Below are positions 53,255 to 62,812 of a stretch of DNA of 64,000 nt, in pieces (the stretch's first letter is position 1; each line of letters begins with the position of its first letter). This DNA comes from UBA1941 sp046329575 (GTDB taxonomy: Bacteria; Bacteroidota; Bacteroidia; Chitinophagales; LD1): the NCBI GenBank assembly GCA_046329575.1, contig JAXLUJ010000012.1:51236-115235 (forward strand), in the 5' to 3' direction. The position numbers were made by a program, and so were the translations under genes. Under the pieces are notes generated by a model that saw nothing but the letters and a program-made list of their open reading frames with translations, did not search any database and was not told the DNA's origin.

Positions 53255-54022
53255 CTATCGCGAAGCTAAGAAATTATTTAAATCATTAATACTACTGTTG
53301 TAGTTAAATACGGTGCAAACTTCATAAAAGTTTTGCGGATCTACAACTTTAGTATATAAACTTTTAGCAACTTCAAGCTTATTTGATTCAAAATTAAAGA
53401 GTTGCATTAATTTTTCTACTTGACTGGTTTCGAAGTAAAAATTTCGGGAAGCCTGTTGCAGCACGCTTAAGCGGGTGCTTTCAAAAGAACAATTGTTCAA
53501 AGTAAAACACAAGCGTTGGAAGTCGTTGTTTGAGATAGCATAGGCTCTTTCACTACATCCTGGTGCATACTGCTGGCCGTTGGGAACAATTACTGATGTA
53601 GGAACCGGACGATAATGGTCATCATCGCCATGCCAATCATGATTACCATGATGGTCACGGTCGTGGCGGTCCCAATTGTCGTGTCTTTCGGGCATCATGG
53701 CAGTGGCGGTCAGTTTCATACCAAAGTGATCTACTGTGGCTACAGCCATGGTATTCGGTTGAATCTGAATTTCACCGCGATAGATCAGGCGACCTTCATA
53801 ACGGCCATAATTTCTACCGGCTTCTTTAACTTTAATGAGGTGATTTCCGGGCTGTATCTGTTCGAAAGTTGCTTCCAAACCACTGGTGGAACTTATGCCG
53901 TCGATGGTAACCTGTATGGGAGCTCCATTTGCAGAACGAACAACCAGCCTGCTGTTCCCTGCGAAGGCAAAACTTTCCAAACCGATACAAAGGCCTAAGG
54001 CAATGGTAAATAAGCGTTTCAT
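53255..54022 (-). CDS. DUF4476-domain exported protein with His/Asp-rich linker
   Basis: The 255-residue product has a signal peptide (MKRLFTIALGLCIGLESFAFA), a beta-sandwich N-terminal domain with RLVVRSANGAPIQVTIDG, a linker dense in His and Asp (about 112-138, HDNWDRHDRDHH), and a C-terminal DUF4476 domain (about 160-250, LQQASRNFYFETSQVEKLMQLF). DUF4476 function is unknown. The linker could bind metal such as zinc or nickel. It has its own terminator. Confidence 0.9.
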   Translation of the reverse strand: MKRLFTIALGLCIGLESFAFAGNSRLVVRSANGAPIQVTIDGISSTSGLEATFEQIQPGNHLIKVKEAGRNYGRYEGRLIYRGEIQIQPNTMAVATVDHFGMKLTATAMMPERHDNWDRHDRDHHGNHDWHGDDDHYRPVPTSVIVPNGQQYAPGCSERAYAISNNDFQRLCFTLNNCSFESTRLSVLQQASRNFYFETSQVEKLMQLFNFESNKLEVAKSLYTKVVDPQNFYEVCTVFNYNSSINDLNNFLASR

Positions 54023-54260
54023 ATAAACTCCTTTTTTTGTTTTTGTGAAGGAATGCTTGTAGGATAACCGAAAGCGACTTCCGTTTAATTTCGGCTCGTA
54101 AAATTCTTTTTAAAATGCCTGAAAACGTTTTGTAGCAACGGTTTTATCGGTTGTGAAAAAGTGTGAATGCTACTAAATTTACACTCAAATGCCCTTCTAA
54201 ATTGATATTGAAGGGGAGCAAATGCATGATCTTGAATAAAAAAATAAAGAACTTGCATCC

Positions 54261-55610
54261 ATGTTGTATCGCACATGGAATCCTTATACCAATGAACTGC
54301 TGAAGTCATTCGATGAAATGCCCTTGCCTGACCTCACCATTTCGGAGGCTGCATTTCGCTACTGGAAAAAAATGCCCATCATAGAACGGGCTGCCGCCAT
54401 GCGGAAACTGGCTGATGTGATTGAAAAAAACAAATCACAATATGCGCAGCTCATCACCACTGAAATGGGCAAACCTATCGCAGAGGCTGAATATGAGATC
54501 GCAAAAGTGCTTACGGCCTTTGAATATTACATTGAAAATGCACCTGCATTTCTTCAGAACGAAATGGTGAAATCGAATGCTTCCCATTCCTATATTTCAT
54601 TTGAGCCACTTGGTATCATACTTTCTGTAATGCCGTGGAATTTTCCGTTTTGGCAGGTGTTTCGCTTTGCTGTACCGGCATTGATGGCAGGCAATGTAAC
54701 CATCCTCAAACATGCACCATCGGTGCCGCAGTGTGCCTTGGCTATTGAAGCGGCTTTTCGCGAAGCCGGCCTGCCTGATGGTTTGCTACGCACCATCTTT
54801 CTTTCTAACCAAAATACGGAGCAACTTATTGCAGATAGCCGCATTCGCGGCGTGAGCTTCACCGGAAGCGATGCTACCGGATCGATTATCGCCGGGTTAG
54901 CCGGAAAGCACATTAAACGGGCGGTGGTAGAATTGGGTGGCAATGACCCCTTCATAGTACTTGAAGATGCTGATTTGGAACTCACCGTAGCCGGCGCCGT
55001 TAAGTCGCGCAGCATTAATAGCGGACAATCGTGCAATGCCGCCAAGCGCTTTTTTGTGGTTGAAAATATTTATGAAAGCTTTAACCGGAAGTTGATCGCA
55101 GCCGTTCAGCAACTCCAAATTGGCGACCCCATGGAACGCACCACTCAGATTGGTCCGTTGGCTCGTCCTGATCTGGCCGATAAAGTTCGCGATCAAATCA
55201 AAAGAACTATTGAAGCCGGAAGCAAGGCATTTCAGCATCCCTCTGATCAAGTGGGGCCAAACGTAGTACGGCCAACGGTTCTTACGGATGTAAAACCGGG
55301 CATGTGCGCTTTTGAAGAAGAAATTTTCGGTCCGGTGTGGTCAGTTATCAAAGTGAGATCATTGCCAGAGGCCGTTGAATTGGCTAACCTCTCGGTGTAT
55401 GGCCTTGGAGCTTCTATTTGGACGGCTGATGTGAATGCCGTAATGCCCTTTGTGAGCGAATTGGAAAGTGGTAATGTGTTTGTGAACGACATTGTAAAAA
55501 GCGATGCGCGATTGCCCTTTGGCGGCGTGAAACGCAGTGGTTTTGGACGAGAATTAAGCGAATTTGGAATTCGGGAGTTTGTAAATATTAAAACAGTGTA
55601 TATTCACTAA
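54261..55610 (+). CDS. NAD(P)-dependent aldehyde dehydrogenase (succinate-semialdehyde type)
   Basis: The 449-residue enzyme has catalytic Cys258 (GQSCNAAKRF) and general base Glu224 (VELGGNDPF), with the Asn in MPWNFPFWQ and VSFTGSDATGS for cofactor binding. The closest type by pattern is succinate-semialdehyde dehydrogenase (GabD-like). Substrate is not certain. A small membrane-protein gene follows after 15 bp. The 238 bp upstream hold no gene; a short hairpin CCCTTC/GAAGGG is near 54191-54217. Confidence 0.93.
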   Translation: MLYRTWNPYTNELLKSFDEMPLPDLTISEAAFRYWKKMPIIERAAAMRKLADVIEKNKSQYAQLITTEMGKPIAEAEYEIAKVLTAFEYYIENAPAFLQNEMVKSNASHSYISFEPLGIILSVMPWNFPFWQVFRFAVPALMAGNVTILKHAPSVPQCALAIEAAFREAGLPDGLLRTIFLSNQNTEQLIADSRIRGVSFTGSDATGSIIAGLAGKHIKRAVVELGGNDPFIVLEDADLELTVAGAVKSRSINSGQSCNAAKRFFVVENIYESFNRKLIAAVQQLQIGDPMERTTQIGPLARPDLADKVRDQIKRTIEAGSKAFQHPSDQVGPNVVRPTVLTDVKPGMCAFEEEIFGPVWSVIKVRSLPEAVELANLSVYGLGASIWTADVNAVMPFVSELESGNVFVNDIVKSDARLPFGGVKRSGFGRELSEFGIREFVNIKTVYIH

Positions 55611-55625
55611 AGCAAGCTGTGCGAA

Positions 55626-56060
55626 ATGGAAGTTAAAGCCATCATTTATTTGATTGGAGGGGTAATTTATCTGGTTTACACCGTTCTGAAAAAGAAGGGT
55701 GAAACTACCATGCCCGCCATGCCTCCCAAACAGCCCGTTAAACCCACGGTTTCCAAAACCATTGACGAGATACTTAATGAGGCAAGGCAGCAGCAAAAGC
55801 CCAAACCGCAACCGGCTCCGCTGCGTAAAGAACTTTTCGTAAAAGAAAAACCGGCAAAAAAGTTCGAAGAGGGCAGAACTAATTTCAGAACGTACGAGCG
55901 TACGGAAACTGAAGAAGAAAAAACAGTTGAGGCCTCGGAATTGGCGCGCAGGCAGGCCGCAAAAATACCGGTTATTCAACAGGAAGAAGAAGCCCCTCAA
56001 ATCACTTTCAACGCCCGGGAAGCGTTTATCGGATCGGTAATTTTTGAAAAGAAATGGTAA
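55626..56060 (+). CDS. Small membrane-anchored protein, unknown
   Basis: The 144-residue product has one N-terminal helix (AIIYLIGGVIYLVYTVL) and a charged, Pro/Lys/Glu-rich tail with no recognised domain. It overlaps aroB by 7 bp and lies 15 bp after the aldehyde dehydrogenase gene, so it is part of one transcript with aroB and aroA. Function unknown. Confidence 0.75.
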   Translation: MEVKAIIYLIGGVIYLVYTVLKKKGETTMPAMPPKQPVKPTVSKTIDEILNEARQQQKPKPQPAPLRKELFVKEKPAKKFEEGRTNFRTYERTETEEEKTVEASELARRQAAKIPVIQQEEEAPQITFNAREAFIGSVIFEKKW

Positions 56061-57133
56061 GAAACTCCGTCTGTTATTCCGACTCCATTCCTGCCTTAAT
56101 CGCGCAACTGTTGCCGCAAATTGCTGACCTTTCCCAATTATTTGTTCTCACCGAAGAAAATGTGAAAGGCTTGTGTTATGAACGCATACGGTCTTTTCTG
56201 CCCGCTCACCAGCTTATAGTTTTAAAGCCGGGCGAACGCCATAAAAATTTAGATAGTTGTTCTGAAATATGGCATCAATTATCAGCAAGCTGTGCCGACC
56301 GAAAGGCGCTGGTACTTAATTTAGGTGGTGGTATGATAACCGACGTTGGCGGATTTAGCGCGTCGTGCTACAAGCGAGGTATTTCATTTTTAAATGTTCC
56401 CACTACGCTTCTGGCAATGGTAGATGCCGCTATAGGAGGGAAGACCGGAATTGATTTTCATCAAATAAAAAATCAGATCGGAACTTTTAACCAGCCGGAT
56501 GGCATTTTTTGTTGTGCTGCATTTTTGGAAACCTTGCCCGTGAGGCAATACCGTTCAGGTATGGCGGAAGTAATGAAACACTTTTTGATTAGTTCTGCTG
56601 AAAAATGGCAAAGTTTTACAAAACTGCCTTCCAACAATTTTTCTGATTTGGATAGCCAATTTCTGCGCGATGCTGCCCAGGTTAAACTGCATGTGGTGAC
56701 CGAAGATCCGCTTGAGAAGGGCAAACGCAAAACCCTAAACTTTGGCCACACCATCGGCCATGCCATTGAAAGTGCATTTATGGAACAGAACGAAGAACTG
56801 TTGCATGGCGAAGCAGTGGCGCTTGGTTTGGTAGCGGAGTCATTTTTATCTTTCGAAAAGAATTGGATAACGAATGATGAATTGCAAACAATCAGCCATA
56901 CGATTTTCAGGTGGTTTCAATTTCAGAAATCACTTGAAGAATTTGAAACTCGAATTCTTGCCTTTTTACAACAGGATAAAAAGAACGATGGCCATGAACT
57001 TCGTTTTGCATTACTGCAACCAATTGGAAATTGCCTTTGGGATGTATCTGTAACTCCGGAATCGGTAAAATCAGCTTTACGCTTTTTAAATCAAAAGATC
57101 CGTGAACATGCGGCTGTTCCATCCCACAGGTAA
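56054..57133 (+). CDS. aroB: 3-dehydroquinate synthase
   Basis: It makes 3-dehydroquinate from DAHP using NAD+ and zinc, the second shikimate step. Motifs are LNLGGGMITDVGGF, FLNVPTTLLAMVDAAIGGKTGIDF, GMAEVMKHF, and NFGHTIGHAIE with a zinc ligand His; GEAVALGLVAE provides another. The 359-residue size is usual. It overlaps the upstream membrane-protein gene by 7 bp and aroA by 26 bp, unusually long for coupled genes. Confidence 0.95.
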   Translation: MVRNSVCYSDSIPALIAQLLPQIADLSQLFVLTEENVKGLCYERIRSFLPAHQLIVLKPGERHKNLDSCSEIWHQLSASCADRKALVLNLGGGMITDVGGFSASCYKRGISFLNVPTTLLAMVDAAIGGKTGIDFHQIKNQIGTFNQPDGIFCCAAFLETLPVRQYRSGMAEVMKHFLISSAEKWQSFTKLPSNNFSDLDSQFLRDAAQVKLHVVTEDPLEKGKRKTLNFGHTIGHAIESAFMEQNEELLHGEAVALGLVAESFLSFEKNWITNDELQTISHTIFRWFQFQKSLEEFETRILAFLQQDKKNDGHELRFALLQPIGNCLWDVSVTPESVKSALRFLNQKIREHAAVPSHR

Positions 57134-58325
57134 AGTAAAAGGTAGTATCCAACTGCCGGCTTCAAAAAGTGAGAGCAATCGGTGGCTGATCTTACAGGCG
57201 CTGTCTGACAACCGCGTAAAAATTGAAAATCTAAGCGCTGCCCGCGACACTCAACTTTTGTTGCAGGCGCTTCGATCAGATGCATTGGTAGCTGATGTTA
57301 AGGACGCCGGCACCACCATGCGATTTCTTGCAGCATACTATTGTGCCGAACGTTTGCATCGCGTGCTGAAAGGGACCGCCCGCATGCACCACCGCCCCAT
57401 AGGCGATTTAGTTCAAGCCTTAATGCAACTGGGTTTTAGGATTAACTATTTGCGGGAAACTGGCTTCCCGCCAATAGAATGTATTCCGGTGAATGAACAG
57501 AAAATATGGAATGAAGTAAGTGTTTCGGGTGCGGTAAGTAGTCAATTCATTTCAGCCTTATTGCTGATAGCACCGGCCTTGCCCAAAGGTCTGCATCTTC
57601 ATCTCCAAAATGGTTTAACGTCTGAATCGTACGTGGGGCTTACGTTGCATTGTTTGAAAATAGCAGGGATTGATGTTAAGGAAACGGAAGATGGCTGGAA
57701 TATAATGCCACAGGAGATTTCAGCCATTACTATTAAAATTGGAAGTGATTGGTCGGCAGCTTCATACGCTTATGCCATTGCCGCCTTGGCCAATGAGGCA
57801 TCGTTGACACTTCCGGGTTTAGACCGTCACTCTTTACAAGGCGATCGTGTAATTGCCGAATGGGCCGCCGCTTTTGGTATTAAAACCAATGAGGGTGCAA
57901 CTGATTTGCAAATACAAAAAACAAAGTCCGTTTTGCCTGAACGCATCCGTATTAACTTTCGTTCGAATCCGGATGTGGCCATGACGTGGATGGTGATTTG
58001 TGCGGCCCTCAACATTGAACTGGAATGCAGCGGTGTGGAAAGTTTGAGAGTGAAGGAAACCGATCGCATTGCAGCCATGCAAAAGGAATTGGCCAAAGTC
58101 AACGTTAGTTTGAACGAACAACAACCTGGCGTTTTTGTGTTATCGGGCAAGTTCCAATTAAAACCAGAAACGAGTTTTGAAACGTATGATGATCATCGAA
58201 TGGCAATGGCGCTGGCGCCCTTGGCACTGTTGGCGCCTATCCGCATCGCTCATCCTGAAGTGGTGCAGAAGTCGTTTCCCGATTTCTTTTTACAATTGCA
58301 GCATCTCGGTTTCATTATTGAGTAA
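57108..58325 (+). CDS. aroA: 3-phosphoshikimate 1-carboxyvinyltransferase (EPSP synthase)
   Basis: It joins phosphoenolpyruvate to shikimate-3-phosphate on the way to chorismate. Motifs present: LPASKSESNRWLIL, DAGTTMRFLAAYY, SGAVSSQFISALL, ESLRVKETDRIAAM and TYDDHRMAMALAPLAL. The ATG at 57108 gives 405 residues; the overlap with aroB is 26 bp. Chorismate from this pair would feed menF elsewhere in the window. Confidence 0.95.
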   Translation: MRLFHPTGKVKGSIQLPASKSESNRWLILQALSDNRVKIENLSAARDTQLLLQALRSDALVADVKDAGTTMRFLAAYYCAERLHRVLKGTARMHHRPIGDLVQALMQLGFRINYLRETGFPPIECIPVNEQKIWNEVSVSGAVSSQFISALLLIAPALPKGLHLHLQNGLTSESYVGLTLHCLKIAGIDVKETEDGWNIMPQEISAITIKIGSDWSAASYAYAIAALANEASLTLPGLDRHSLQGDRVIAEWAAAFGIKTNEGATDLQIQKTKSVLPERIRINFRSNPDVAMTWMVICAALNIELECSGVESLRVKETDRIAAMQKELAKVNVSLNEQQPGVFVLSGKFQLKPETSFETYDDHRMAMALAPLALLAPIRIAHPEVVQKSFPDFFLQLQHLGFIIE

Positions 58326-58331
58326 TAACCC

Positions 58332-58339
58332 TAATTTCG
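58332..58339 (+). promoter_or_regulatory. TAATTTCG -7-like element before purM
   Basis: It matches TAnnTTYG, 7 bp before the purM ATG and just after the aroA stop, so purM may be transcribed separately. Confidence 0.35.
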
Positions 58340-58346
58340 GGTTCGA

Positions 58347-59513
58347 ATGGACAAATACAATCAGCGCGGTGTATCAGCTTCTAAAGAAGAAGTTCATGAT
58401 GCAGTGAAACACTTGAATCATGGATTGTTTCCCAATGCCTTCTGTAAAATTTATCCTGATTATTTGGGAGGAAAGGAGCAATGGTGCAATGTGATGAGTG
58501 CCGACGGAAGCGGTACCAAATCCATTCTGGCCTATTTGTATTGGAAAGAAACAGGTGACCTTTCGGTTTGGAAAGGCATTGCGCAGGACGCCATCGTAAT
58601 GAATCTCGACGATTTACTTTGTGTAGGAGCTACTGGTCCTTTTCTACTCACCTCAGTTATCAATCGCAATAAGCACCGCATACCGGGCGAAGTGCTGGCC
58701 GCTATTATAGATGGCACGCGGCAATTTTGTGAAACCATGCAGCAACATGGTATTGAAATACATCTTACCGGCGGTGAAACCGCTGATCTTGGCGACATTG
58801 TTCGAACAATAACCGTTGATGCCGCAATGACTGCTCGTATGCCGCTAAAGCAACTCGTTCTAACAAAAAACATACAACCTGGTGATGTAATTATTGGCCT
58901 TGCCTCATACGGCCAAACCACTTATGAGCAAACTTACAATTCCGGTATTTCGAGTAACGGGCTTACTGCTGCGCGCCACGATTTGCTGAGTAAATGGTAT
59001 GCACAACAGTTTCCTGAAACTTTTGAAAATTTATTGGATGAAAGCGTGGTGTATACCGGTGGTAAGCGGTTGACCGACGAACTGAAAGGAACGACCTTAA
59101 ATATTGGAAAAGCGTTGCTTTCGCCCACCAGAACGTTTGCGCCTTTCATCAAAAGAGTTTTGCAGGTAATGCCAGATCGTATTCATGGCATGATCAATTG
59201 TACAGGTGGCGCACAAACTAAAGTGCTACATTATGTAAACGATCTGAAGTTGATTAAAAACAATTTACTGCCGGTGCCGCCGTTGTTTCAGGCAATTCAA
59301 AAAGAATCAGGAACTTCGTGGAAGGAAATGTACAAGGTGTTGAACTGCGGAACGCGATTCGAAATTTATGTAGAAGAAAAAGATGCTGATGCTGTTTTAA
59401 AATTGGCAGCATCCTTTCAAATTGAGGCGCAGCGCATAGGAAGGGTAGAGGCAATGAACGGGAAGGAAGTAATGCTGCAAACTCCTCATGGCAACTTTGT
59501 TTACAGCAGCTAG
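58347..59513 (+). CDS. purM: Phosphoribosylformylglycinamidine cyclo-ligase (AIR synthetase)
   Basis: It closes the imidazole ring in purine synthesis, using ATP. The AIRS-fold motifs are MSADGSGTKSILAYL, AIVMNLDDLLCVGATGPFLLT, HLTGGETADLGDI, DVIIGLASYGQTTYE and a C-terminal GMINCTGGAQTKVL. At 388 residues it is longer than E. coli PurM (345), as in other Bacteroidota. It follows aroA closely but has a promoter-like element of its own. Confidence 0.93.
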   Translation: MDKYNQRGVSASKEEVHDAVKHLNHGLFPNAFCKIYPDYLGGKEQWCNVMSADGSGTKSILAYLYWKETGDLSVWKGIAQDAIVMNLDDLLCVGATGPFLLTSVINRNKHRIPGEVLAAIIDGTRQFCETMQQHGIEIHLTGGETADLGDIVRTITVDAAMTARMPLKQLVLTKNIQPGDVIIGLASYGQTTYEQTYNSGISSNGLTAARHDLLSKWYAQQFPETFENLLDESVVYTGGKRLTDELKGTTLNIGKALLSPTRTFAPFIKRVLQVMPDRIHGMINCTGGAQTKVLHYVNDLKLIKNNLLPVPPLFQAIQKESGTSWKEMYKVLNCGTRFEIYVEEKDADAVLKLAASFQIEAQRIGRVEAMNGKEVMLQTPHGNFVYSS

Positions 59514-59602
59514 TTTTGGTGTGGATTGATTTTTTAGGGGCGAATAGTTTGGTTACAACTCATCTAAAACAAGATTTGTATATTTAAATAAACTAATACG
59601 TT

Positions 59603-61228
59603 ATGAAAAAAGCACTACTATTTTTCTGGCTATCGGCAGTAACCATGGCAAATGCCCAATCGCCCAGTATCGTAAAGAACATCAATCCCGGCAGTAATTT
59701 CGGAAACCCTTATGGATTTTTCTGTTTTGATAATCTCGTATTGTTTGTTGCCGATGACGGTACGCACGGTTATGAACTTTGGAAAACGGATGGTACAACG
59801 GCAGGAACCACGATGGTCATGGATATCTACGCGGGATCCACCACCGGCAATCCCTATTCGTTAACCAGAATGGGAAATGCGGTATATTTTATTGCCAATG
59901 ATGGAACGCATGGCTATGAACTCTGGAAAACCGACGGAACAGCCTCGGGTACGCAAATGGTTAAGGACATTCATCCATCTGGCAGCGGACTTTCCACCGG
60001 TGGCATGGTAGTTTTGAATAACAAACTCTTTTTTCTGGCCGATGATAATGTAAACGGTCAGGAACTTTGGTGGTCAGATGGTACCACCTCAGGCACCACC
60101 ATTTTTAAAGACATTAATCCATCGGGTTCTTCTTATCCGGGTTATTTTGCTTTGAGCCCGGGCGGTGATAAATTTTATTTTGCCGCATCAGACGGCGTTA
60201 ATGGAACCGAACCTTGGGTGAGCGACGGCACTACAGTGGGAACCACTATGCTGGCGAATATCGAAGCCGGCGCTGACGGCTCTTATCCATCTCTATTTTT
60301 TAACTATAACGGAAAAACTTTGTTTTCGGCCTACACCGCTTCATTAGGTACAGAATTATACATCACTGATGGCACAACTTCCGGAACGATGATGCTCATG
60401 GATATTCAATCAGGATTGAACGGTTCTTCGCCAAGCGGTTTTTCTATTTTTAAGAATAAGGTGTTCTTTATAGCTAACGACGGCGTTACCGGTTATGAAC
60501 TTTGGAGCACTGATGGCACTACCTCAGGCACCGCTATTTTCAAAAATATTTATCCCGGAAGTACTGGTTCTTATCCGGGCTTTTTGAATGTAATTGGGCC
60601 AAACAAAGCAGTGTTCAGCGCAACCGATGATACGCACAATAATGAGATTTGGGTTACCGATGGAACCGTTGTTGGTACTACATTATTGGTAGATATTAAT
60701 CCGGGAACCGGCATTGGCGTATATCAATCGTTGTTGCCTACACAAAGCAAAGTTTATTTTGCCGGCAACGATGGAACGAACGGCACAGAAATGTGGGAAT
60801 CGGATGGCACCGTTTCAGGAACAAAAATGTTGCTGCCGCAAATTGGTGCCAGCACGGCATCCGGTTCGCCATCGTACTACACACTTTGCGGTAGCCGGAT
60901 ATTCCTAAGCGCCATTGAACCCACCACAGGCCAGGAACTTTGGATGGTTGATAACGCAGTAGGCACCGGAGTGCAAACGCTTAACATCGGCAAAGTGAAT
61001 GTATTGCCGAACCCAAGCAATAACGGGGCTTTCACAGTTGCTGCCGAACTTGAAAGCGCTAACGCAGTGATTCGGGTAACTGATCTTAGCGGCCGCGAAA
61101 TTTATCGCGCTACTGAAGATAAATCGGTATTTCAGCATGCTATTCAAATGCAGGCGGAACCCGGCGTTTATTTGGTTTCCGTTGAAAATACAACCGGTAA
61201 GAATATCACGAAGGTCATCGTACAATAA
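59603..61228 (+). CDS. ELWxxDGT-repeat secreted protein with T9SS type A sorting domain
   Basis: The 541-residue product has a signal peptide (MKKALLFFWLSAVTMANAQ) and eight ELWxxDGT-like repeats: GYELWKTDGT twice, GQELWWSDGT, GTEPWVSDGT, GTELYITDGT, GYELWSTDGT, NNEIWVTDGT and GTEMWESDGT, with a broken ninth (GQELWMVDN). The repeats form beta-propeller blades. The C-terminal 80 residues are a T9SS domain (VLPNPSNNGAF, VTDLSGREIY, GVYLVSV). The role is unknown; such proteins are secreted or surface-bound. It ends at a strong terminator. Confidence 0.93.
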   Translation: MKKALLFFWLSAVTMANAQSPSIVKNINPGSNFGNPYGFFCFDNLVLFVADDGTHGYELWKTDGTTAGTTMVMDIYAGSTTGNPYSLTRMGNAVYFIANDGTHGYELWKTDGTASGTQMVKDIHPSGSGLSTGGMVVLNNKLFFLADDNVNGQELWWSDGTTSGTTIFKDINPSGSSYPGYFALSPGGDKFYFAASDGVNGTEPWVSDGTTVGTTMLANIEAGADGSYPSLFFNYNGKTLFSAYTASLGTELYITDGTTSGTMMLMDIQSGLNGSSPSGFSIFKNKVFFIANDGVTGYELWSTDGTTSGTAIFKNIYPGSTGSYPGFLNVIGPNKAVFSATDDTHNNEIWVTDGTVVGTTLLVDINPGTGIGVYQSLLPTQSKVYFAGNDGTNGTEMWESDGTVSGTKMLLPQIGASTASGSPSYYTLCGSRIFLSAIEPTTGQELWMVDNAVGTGVQTLNIGKVNVLPNPSNNGAFTVAAELESANAVIRVTDLSGREIYRATEDKSVFQHAIQMQAEPGVYLVSVENTTGKNITKVIVQ

Positions 61229-61245
61229 ACGATTCCTTAGAACAG

Positions 61246-61283
61246 AAGCCGCCAATTTCTTGTAGAAAGTTGGCGGCTTTTTT
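61246..61283 (+). terminator. Intrinsic terminator after the ELWxxDGT gene
   Basis: A perfect 10-bp stem (AAGCCGCCAA 61246-61255 with TTGGCGGCTT 61270-61279) with a 14-nt loop is followed by six T residues. It lies 18 bp after the stop and could also serve the opposite-strand YCII gene. Confidence 0.9.
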
Positions 61284-61294
61284 ATGGCAGGAAA

Positions 61295-61750
61295 TTAATG
61301 CGCCTTAATTGAAATTTGTTCCTGGAAATCGCGAAGCAACTGCAGCGCCGCGCTACCATACCACGGAATAATTTCCACCTCGAATATTCCGGCCCGAATA
61401 GTGGGATCGGTTTTCAATAATTCCCGGGCTTCCTCCTCGGTAGTAACGTTCAAGATAAACAGCCCGCGAAATTTCAGGGAGTTGGAACCATAAGGGCCCG
61501 CTAAAACTAGTTTATTGAGTTGGCTAAGGCGAGTGATATTGGCCATGTGCAGGCGAAATAAACTGTCTGATTGATGCTGATCGGTAATTACCGTTGGTCC
61601 GGTCTTCAAAATTACGAATATGTAGGAACGCATCCCATATTCATCAGCGCCCACCGAATCGGCTAAAGCTTTATTGTATGTCGAACGATTTTGTGCTTGC
61701 AGTGGTAGAATGGCTGACAATAGGAATACTGTAAAGAGAAATTTTTTCAT
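61295..61750 (-). CDS. Exported YCII-related domain protein
   Basis: The 151-residue product has a signal peptide (MKKFLFTVFLLSAILPLQAQ) and a YCII-like ferredoxin-fold domain (about 45-140: YIFVILKTGP, HMANITRLSQLNKLVLAGPYG, EEARELLKTDPTIRAGIFEVEIIPWYG). The catalytic His of YCII is plausible in the HMANI region. Most YCII proteins are cytoplasmic, so export is unusual but common in Bacteroidota. Role unknown. Confidence 0.88.
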   Translation of the reverse strand: MKKFLFTVFLLSAILPLQAQNRSTYNKALADSVGADEYGMRSYIFVILKTGPTVITDQHQSDSLFRLHMANITRLSQLNKLVLAGPYGSNSLKFRGLFILNVTTEEEARELLKTDPTIRAGIFEVEIIPWYGSAALQLLRDFQEQISIKAH

Positions 61751-61768
61751 GGTTATGTTTTTTTAGAA

Positions 61769-62785
61769 CTAATCGCTCCAAACTTTTGTGCCTTCGCTGC
61801 AATTGGTGCAGATGTCAATTTCTTTTCTGGAACGCAATATCCGCTTGCGAAACGATTGGTAAAGTTCGCTCTGCCAAATGGTTTGAAAAGAATGACTGTT
61901 GAGGTCGCCTAAGCGGTATTGCGCATCCTTATCAAAACAACACGGTACCACCTTGCCATCCCAGGTAATTACACAGCTATGCCACAATTTCCAGCAATGG
62001 TTTTCTAAATTATTCTTGAGTGCATATTTCCCATCCGGCATTTTTTTGTACCTCGAATACTGCTCTATTGTTGGGATTAACGGATTTCCATTTTCAAAAT
62101 CATAAACTTGTGCGGTTTTCAGTTTTACTTCATCAACACCTATGGCCTTCCCCATTCGTTTCACCTCTTCAATCTGATGTTCGTTGGGGCGCACCACCAA
62201 AAACTGAAAAATAATGTGAGGTGTTTTTGATCCCAGTCTCCTTCGGGCTTCTACCAGATTTCTGGTTCCTTCCAATACTTTTTCCAATTTGCCATTTACC
62301 CGGTACTGTTCATACACTTGCTGCGTAGTGCCATCTATGGAAATTAAAATCCGATCTAATCCACTCGTCACCGTTTCTTCTGCTTTTCTTTTGGTTAGAA
62401 AATGCGCATTGGTTGAGGTGACGGTGTAAATGCCTTTAGATGCCGCCTGTTGCACCAATTCCAAAAATTGTGGATGCAAATAAGGTTCTCCCTGAAAATA
62501 GAAATAGAGATAAAGCAGCTTATCACCCAATTCATCTAATAATTCGGAATAAAATGATCCACTCAGTTGGCCGGTAGCTCTGGTGAAACTTTTTAAGCCA
62601 CTCGGGCACTCCGGGCAACCTAAATTACAAGTGGTGGTAGGTTCTATGGAAATAGTAAAAGGAACGCCCCACTGTATAGGCTTTTTGGTCCACTTGGAGG
62701 CATAAAATGATGCCATCACTACAGCGGCATTCCACAGTTTGCGCCAACTGCTTTTGCGGCCAAAGTTTTTTACATCATTCCACAT
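61769..62785 (-). CDS. Radical SAM/SPASM-domain protein
   Basis: The 338-residue product binds a 4Fe-4S cluster through Cys53, Cys57 and Cys60 (TTCNLGCPECPSG) and has a SPASM domain at the end (CVITWDGKVVPCCFDK, ICTNC). SPASM enzymes often modify peptides or mature enzymes, but this type also covers many proteins of unknown role. No substrate peptide gene is evident near by. It lies 27 bp after the dnaE gene on the same strand. Confidence 0.93.
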   Translation of the reverse strand: MWNDVKNFGRKSSWRKLWNAAVVMASFYASKWTKKPIQWGVPFTISIEPTTTCNLGCPECPSGLKSFTRATGQLSGSFYSELLDELGDKLLYLYFYFQGEPYLHPQFLELVQQAASKGIYTVTSTNAHFLTKRKAEETVTSGLDRILISIDGTTQQVYEQYRVNGKLEKVLEGTRNLVEARRRLGSKTPHIIFQFLVVRPNEHQIEEVKRMGKAIGVDEVKLKTAQVYDFENGNPLIPTIEQYSRYKKMPDGKYALKNNLENHCWKLWHSCVITWDGKVVPCCFDKDAQYRLGDLNSHSFQTIWQSELYQSFRKRILRSRKEIDICTNCSEGTKVWSD

Positions 62786-62812
62786 AAAGTGAAGGTATCA
62801 AATCTTCAACCG

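Noticed and set aside
61769..62785. A RiPP maturation locus
   Set aside because: The radical SAM/SPASM protein has no small precursor gene, transporter or peptidase beside it; its neighbours are dnaE and a YCII protein.
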